Origin: DATJBF01 sp035515475
GTDB taxonomy: Bacteria; Verrucomicrobiota; Verrucomicrobiia; Palsa-1439
Direction of reading: 5' to 3'
Assembly: GCA_035515475.1 (NCBI GenBank)
Contig: DATJBF010000093.1
Coordinates: 1 to 17,973, forward strand
Length of the DNA stretch: 17,973 bases
The translations under genes were made by a program, and so were the position numbers. The notes under the pieces are model-generated. The model ran no database searches. It worked only from the letters and a program-made list of their open reading frames with translations, and had not been told where the DNA came from. Of this stretch, positions 14,233 through 17,973 are shown one piece after another (the stretch's first letter is position 1; each line of letters begins with the position of its first letter).

Positions 14233-16887
14233 ATGAGCGAGGCGACGCGTCCCAATCCCGACGTTCTGCTCGCTGAGATTCAGCGCGAAGAGCAGGCGGC
14301 GAAGCGCGGGAAGTTGAAGATCTTTTTCGGCATGTGCCCCGGCGTCGGTAAGACGTACGCAATGTTGGAGGCGGCGCAGGCGCGGCGACGGGAGGGCGTG
14401 GACATGGTTGTCGGCATCGTCGAAACGCACGGGCGCGCCGAAACGGAGGCGTTGCTGGCTGGATTGCCGGTCGTTCCCCGCAAGCAGGTCGAGTATCGGG
14501 GCGTCACACTCCAGGAGATGGACATCGACGCGCTGCTGGCGCGGCGCCCGCAATTGGCCATCGTGGACGAACTAGCGCACACCAACGCGCCCGGCAGCCG
14601 CCACCCGAAACGCTATCAGGATGTGCTCGAACTGCTCGATGCCGGTATCGACGCGTACAGCACGCTCAACGTTCAACACCTCGAGAGCCGCTTGGATATC
14701 GTCCAGCAGATCACCGGTATCACCGTGCGCGAAACCATTCCGGACTCGGTGCTCGATCAAGCCGACGAGATCGAATTGGTTGACCTCACACCCGACCAGC
14801 TCCGCAAGCGCTTGGCTGAGGGCAAGGTCTACATGGGGGAACGCGCGGCCACGGCTTCCGAGAACTTTTTCCGCGAAGAAAACCTGACGGCCCTGCGCGA
14901 GATGGCGCTGCGCATGACGGCGGAGCGGGTGGACCAGGAGTTGCGCGACGTGATGCGCACCAAGCGCTCGGGCGTGCCGTGGAAGTCCGCGCAACGGCTC
15001 GCGGTCGGCGTCGGGCCGAGCCCGTATTCGGGGGTGTTGATCCGCTGGACGCGGCGCATGGCGGCGGCGATGGACGCGCCGTGGATTGCCGTGTACGTGG
15101 AGACATCGGCGCCCATGAACGAGGACGAGAAGATGCGGCTCACGAAAAATCTTTCGCTCGCGCGGCAACTGGGTGCCGAGGTCGTCATGACGACGGGCGA
15201 CGACGTGGCGAGCGCATTACTGGCCGCGGCGCGGGAGAACGGCGTAACCCAGGTCGTCGTGGGCAAACCTCTCGGCAATCTGTTGATTGAATTCCTGAAG
15301 GGTGGTTCGTTGGCGACGCGACTGATTCGGCGCGGCGGTGACATCGATGTCCACGTCGTCAGCGGAGAGACGAAGGGCGGTGGCCGGCGGCGGCGGTCGA
15401 TTGGGGAATGGCTCGGCTCGAATCTGCTGCGCGATTGCGGTTGGGCGGTGACGGTGGTGGGGGCGGTAACGCTCGCGTCGTGGCTGCTGCAGGCTGTGAC
15501 CGGTTACTGGGCGATTGCCTTGTTGTACCTGCTCGCGGTGGTGCTGCTGGCGATGGTGCTGAACCGGTGGGCGGTGTTGCTGGCTGCGGCCTTGAGCGCG
15601 CTGCTGTGGAATTTCCTGTTTATCCCGCCGATTCTGACGTTTCGGATCAGCCACGTATACGATGCGATGATGTTCGGGATGTATTTTGTCATCGCATTGG
15701 TGATCGGACATTTCACGAACCAGTTGCGCACGCGCGAGGCGGCGGAGCGGCGGCGCGACCAACGCACCACGGCATTGAATCGGCTGTTGGAAAGCGTGAC
15801 GGCGAGCGCCTCGCTGGTCGACGGCTTGGCGCGTGCGGTGCGCGAGGTGGACGCACTGTTCGGCGCACGCACGGCCATCGTACTTGATGGCGCAGCGCAC
15901 CCGGCGAGCACGTTTCATCCGGACGAGAAGGAGATGGCGGTGGCGGCTTGGGCGTATGAGAAAGCGCAAACGGCCGGGCGGTTCACCGACACGTTGCCCG
16001 ACGCCGCAGCGATTTACTTCCCCCTGCAGACAGCCAACCACAAGCTGGGCGTGATGGGAGCGCGGTTGGATGGACGGACGACGCTCACGCTCGAAGAGCG
16101 CGATTTGCTGGAGACGTTTGCCAGCCAGATAGCGATCATCATCGAGCGCTATCGCCTGATGGAAGAGGCCCAGCAGGCGCGCGTGGCTGAGGAATCGGAG
16201 CGGCTCCATCGGACGTTGCTGGATTCAGTGTCGCATGAGTTGAAAACGCCGTTGGCGGTGATCCGCGCGGCGACCGATGGACTCGACACGCAACTTTCGG
16301 ATGGAGCGCCGCCGTTGGCCAAGACGTTTCTTGACGAGATCCAATCGGCCAACCGGCGGCTCGACCGCATCGTGACGAACCTGCTGGACATGACCCGCAT
16401 CGAGTCCGGGCGCATGCCGTTGAACGCCGAGTGGGGCGACGTGCGCGACCTGTTGGAGTCGGCGGCCAACCAGGTCGCCAACGAGATCTCGCGCGAACGG
16501 GTCCGAATCACCGTGGCCGACGGATTGCCGTTGGTCCGGCTGGATTTCGGCTTGATGGAGCAGGCGGTGTGCAATTTGGTGGTGAACGCCGCGGAGCAAA
16601 GTCCGGCGTCGGCGCCGATCGAGTTGACGGCGCTGTTGGACGACGGCGCGCTGGTATTGCGGGTCACCGACCATGGTGCGGGGCTGGCACCGGGCGAGGA
16701 GAAGAAGGTGTTCGAAAAATTCTATCGCGGCGCGGGAGCGCGTCCCGGCGGCACGGGGCTGGGGCTATCGATCGTGCAAGGGATTGCCCGGGCGCACCGC
16801 GGCGAAGCGATCGCGGCCAACAATCCCGCCGGCGGAGCCACGTTCACGATTCGCGTGCCGGTCGAGACGACGGAGAAACCGGCATGA
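14233..16887 (+). CDS. kdpD: sensor histidine kinase KdpD
   Basis: Full-length KdpD, 884 aa (E. coli 894). Order: KdpD N-terminal domain with Walker A GMCPGVGKT (33-41) and the VDELAHTNAPGSRH block; a Usp domain (about 250-380); a membrane region of four closely spaced helices (about 400-500); a GAF-like region; a HisKA helix with phospho-acceptor His668 in SHELKTP; and an HATPase domain with NLVVNAAEQSP, Asp813 in DHGAGLAP, and GGTGLGLS (839-846). It senses K+ limitation or osmotic stress and phosphorylates or dephosphorylates KdpE. The start is fixed by an in-frame TAG at 14221. It overlaps kdpE by ATGA, so the two are translationally coupled. All catalytic residues appear present. Confidence 0.97.
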   Translation: MSEATRPNPDVLLAEIQREEQAAKRGKLKIFFGMCPGVGKTYAMLEAAQARRREGVDMVVGIVETHGRAETEALLAGLPVVPRKQVEYRGVTLQEMDIDALLARRPQLAIVDELAHTNAPGSRHPKRYQDVLELLDAGIDAYSTLNVQHLESRLDIVQQITGITVRETIPDSVLDQADEIELVDLTPDQLRKRLAEGKVYMGERAATASENFFREENLTALREMALRMTAERVDQELRDVMRTKRSGVPWKSAQRLAVGVGPSPYSGVLIRWTRRMAAAMDAPWIAVYVETSAPMNEDEKMRLTKNLSLARQLGAEVVMTTGDDVASALLAAARENGVTQVVVGKPLGNLLIEFLKGGSLATRLIRRGGDIDVHVVSGETKGGGRRRRSIGEWLGSNLLRDCGWAVTVVGAVTLASWLLQAVTGYWAIALLYLLAVVLLAMVLNRWAVLLAAALSALLWNFLFIPPILTFRISHVYDAMMFGMYFVIALVIGHFTNQLRTREAAERRRDQRTTALNRLLESVTASASLVDGLARAVREVDALFGARTAIVLDGAAHPASTFHPDEKEMAVAAWAYEKAQTAGRFTDTLPDAAAIYFPLQTANHKLGVMGARLDGRTTLTLEERDLLETFASQIAIIIERYRLMEEAQQARVAEESERLHRTLLDSVSHELKTPLAVIRAATDGLDTQLSDGAPPLAKTFLDEIQSANRRLDRIVTNLLDMTRIESGRMPLNAEWGDVRDLLESAANQVANEISRERVRITVADGLPLVRLDFGLMEQAVCNLVVNAAEQSPASAPIELTALLDDGALVLRVTDHGAGLAPGEEKKVFEKFYRGAGARPGGTGLGLSIVQGIARAHRGEAIAANNPAGGATFTIRVPVETTEKPA

Positions 16888-17570
16888 GCGGGGAACGCAT
16901 TGCGTTGATTGTCGACGACGAGCCGCCGATCCGGCGGTTGTTGCGGCTGACGCTGGAACCGCAGGGGTATCGCGTGTTCGAGGCGGACAACGGGCAACTT
17001 GGTCTGCAGGAGGCGGCGGCGCGGCGCCCCGACGTGATTGTTCTCGACCTCGGCTTGCCGGACATGGATGGCATCGCCGCGCTCAAACGGCTGCGCGAGT
17101 GGAGTCAGGCGCCGGTGTTGGTGCTCACCGTGCGCGACCGCGAGGCCGACAAGGTGGCGGCGCTGGATGCCGGCGCGGACGATTACCTGACGAAACCGTT
17201 CAGCGCGGCGGAGTTGCTGGCCCGGATGCGGGCTGTGCAACGGCGCGCGCCCGAAGCCCACGAAGAACCGGTGTTCGTCAGCGGCGGATTGACCGTCGAT
17301 CAGGCGGCGCGGACGGTGACGGTCAACAAGCAGGAGGTGCATCTGACGGCGACCGAATACGGGTTGCTGCACGAGTTGGTGCGTCACGCGGGGAAGGTCG
17401 TCACGCACAAGCAACTGTTGCGCGCCGTCTGGGGGCCGAACGCCGAGGAACAGTCGCAGTATTTGCGCGTCTACATCACGCATCTCCGCAAGAAACTCGA
17501 AACGAAGACGAGCGGGAAACTGATCCAGACCGAGCCGGGCATTGGTTATCGGCTCCTGGTCGTCGATTGA
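16884..17570 (+). CDS. kdpE: response regulator KdpE
   Basis: OmpR/PhoB-family regulator, 228 aa. The receiver domain (1-120) has Asp11/Asp12 for Mg2+, phospho-acceptor Asp55 in VLDLGLPDMDG, Thr82 and Lys104 (YLTKPF). The C-terminal winged helix includes LTATEYGLLHELVRHAG, VTHKQLLRAVWG, YLRVYITHLRKKLE and the final GIGYRLL. Proteins of this type bind direct repeats about 11 bp apart, the spacing of the motif found upstream of both kdp operons here. The ATG at 16884 overlaps the kdpD stop. Confidence 0.97.
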   Translation: MSGERIALIVDDEPPIRRLLRLTLEPQGYRVFEADNGQLGLQEAAARRPDVIVLDLGLPDMDGIAALKRLREWSQAPVLVLTVRDREADKVAALDAGADDYLTKPFSAAELLARMRAVQRRAPEAHEEPVFVSGGLTVDQAARTVTVNKQEVHLTATEYGLLHELVRHAGKVVTHKQLLRAVWGPNAEEQSQYLRVYITHLRKKLETKTSGKLIQTEPGIGYRLLVVD

Positions 17571-17584
17571 TGGCGATAACGGCC

Positions 17585-17614
17585 TTGCCGAAACGTCGGT
17601 TTCTCGGCTATAAG
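17585..17614 (+). promoter_or_regulatory. putative promoter of parA
   Basis: TTGCCG (17585-17590) and TATAAG (17609-17614) are separated by 18 bases, giving a plausible sigma-70-type promoter in the 52-base gap after kdpE. The -10 box ends eight bases before the ATG at 17623, so the message would be leaderless or nearly so. A small hairpin (GAAAC 17590-17594 with GTTTC 17599-17603) lies in the spacer. Confidence 0.42.
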
Positions 17615-17622
17615 GGCCACGG

Positions 17623-17973
17623 ATGAGCACGCGCAGCATCGCGGTGGCGAACCAGAAAGGCGGCGTCGGCAAGACCACCACCGTCGTCAGTCTCGCCGCG
17701 TGTCTGGCCGAGCGCGGCAAACGGACGTTGTTGGTGGACATCGACCCGCAATCGAACGCGACGAGCGCGCTGGGTTTGGAGAAGCTGGAGGGCGGGAGCG
17801 TCTATCAGGCGTTGCTCGGCAACGCGTCGCTGGCCGATTCGATCCGGCCGTCCGGCCTCGAACATCTCGATGTGATTCCGAGCGAAGTGGATCTCGCCGT
17901 GGCGGAGGTGGACGTGGCGCGGGCGGAGAATTACCTGCAGCGGCTGCAGTTTGCGCTGACGCCGATTCACAAT
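17623..17973 (+). CDS. parA: ParA/Soj-type partitioning ATPase (partial)
   Basis: The first 117 residues of a ParA/Soj ATPase are visible; the gene continues past the right edge. It has the deviant Walker A KGGVGKTT (12-19) and LLVDIDPQSNAT (Walker A' region with Asp41), followed by the usual GLEKLEGGSVYQALLG and LDVIPSEVDLA segments. The short N-terminus before KGGVGKTT fits the chromosomal Soj type. Such proteins work with ParB/Spo0J and parS in segregation of the origin region; a parB would be expected downstream, outside the window. The gene appears transcriptionally separate from kdpDE. Confidence 0.9.
   Translation, partial: MSTRSIAVANQKGGVGKTTTVVSLAACLAERGKRTLLVDIDPQSNATSALGLEKLEGGSVYQALLGNASLADSIRPSGLEHLDVIPSEVDLAVAEVDVARAENYLQRLQFALTPIHN

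Noticed and set aside
15217..16209. Antisense open frame (330 codons) opposite kdpD
   Set aside because: Composition is dominated by Arg, Gln and His, there are no motifs, and the opposite strand encodes intact KdpD domains.
17590..17603. Hairpin GAAAC-GTCG-GTTTC as terminator of kdpDE
   Set aside because: The stem is only five base pairs, no T-run follows, and it lies inside the probable parA promoter.
1..17973. CRISPR array, tRNA, rRNA, insertion sequence or prophage
   Set aside because: No regularly spaced repeats, cloverleaf structures, transposase motifs or phage genes were seen on either strand.

Overview
This GC-rich bacterial window is dominated by potassium homeostasis. It holds two complete but diverged sets of the Kdp high-affinity K+-ATPase core genes, and the KdpD/KdpE two-component system that normally controls them. 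Membership of the PVC group, most likely Verrucomicrobiota, is my best guess. It rests on overall protein flavour, weak Shine-Dalgarno use at several starts, and a dispersed-type palindrome (GCAGGCTGAAGCCTGC) that I associate with such genomes; nothing here proves taxonomy.

Layout. (1) Positions 1-1341, minus strand: an rmuC homologue, a small membrane protein downstream of it, and possibly a further gene running off the left edge. (2) 1342-1662: a divergent intergenic region with a 97-bp palindromic repeat and a probable KdpE-controlled promoter. (3) 1663-7588, plus strand: an extended, tightly packed kdp operon made of a 27-aa membrane microprotein, kdpF, kdpA, kdpB, kdpC, a universal stress protein, a membrane-anchored protein of unknown family, a 37-aa one-helix protein and an SMR-like four-helix protein. 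(4) 7589-7925: an intergenic region with a second copy of the same promoter and operator pattern. (5) 7926-12395: a second kdpABC set without kdpF, followed by a truncated paralogue of the unknown protein, which is broken by fusion to the C-terminal part of a Ser/Thr protein kinase gene (12405-12973). (6) 13075-13989, minus strand: a single-pass membrane protein with a four-helix-bundle sensor-like domain. (7) 14233-17570, plus strand: kdpD-kdpE, with a third copy of the operator motif between them and gene (6). (8) From 17623: the start of a parA/soj chromosome-partitioning gene, cut by the window edge.

How it fits together. KdpD would sense K+ limitation or osmotic stress and phosphorylate KdpE. 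KdpE would bind the repeated motif TTARC-N6-TTAAC found upstream of both kdp operons and upstream of kdpDE and the bundle protein. The two pumps differ in their KdpA selectivity-filter regions and in kdpF content, so they look like long-diverged or separately acquired pumps, not a recent tandem duplication. The most novel material is the set of accessory genes in the first operon, the new family whose relic also follows the second kdpC, and the three-fold conserved operator.
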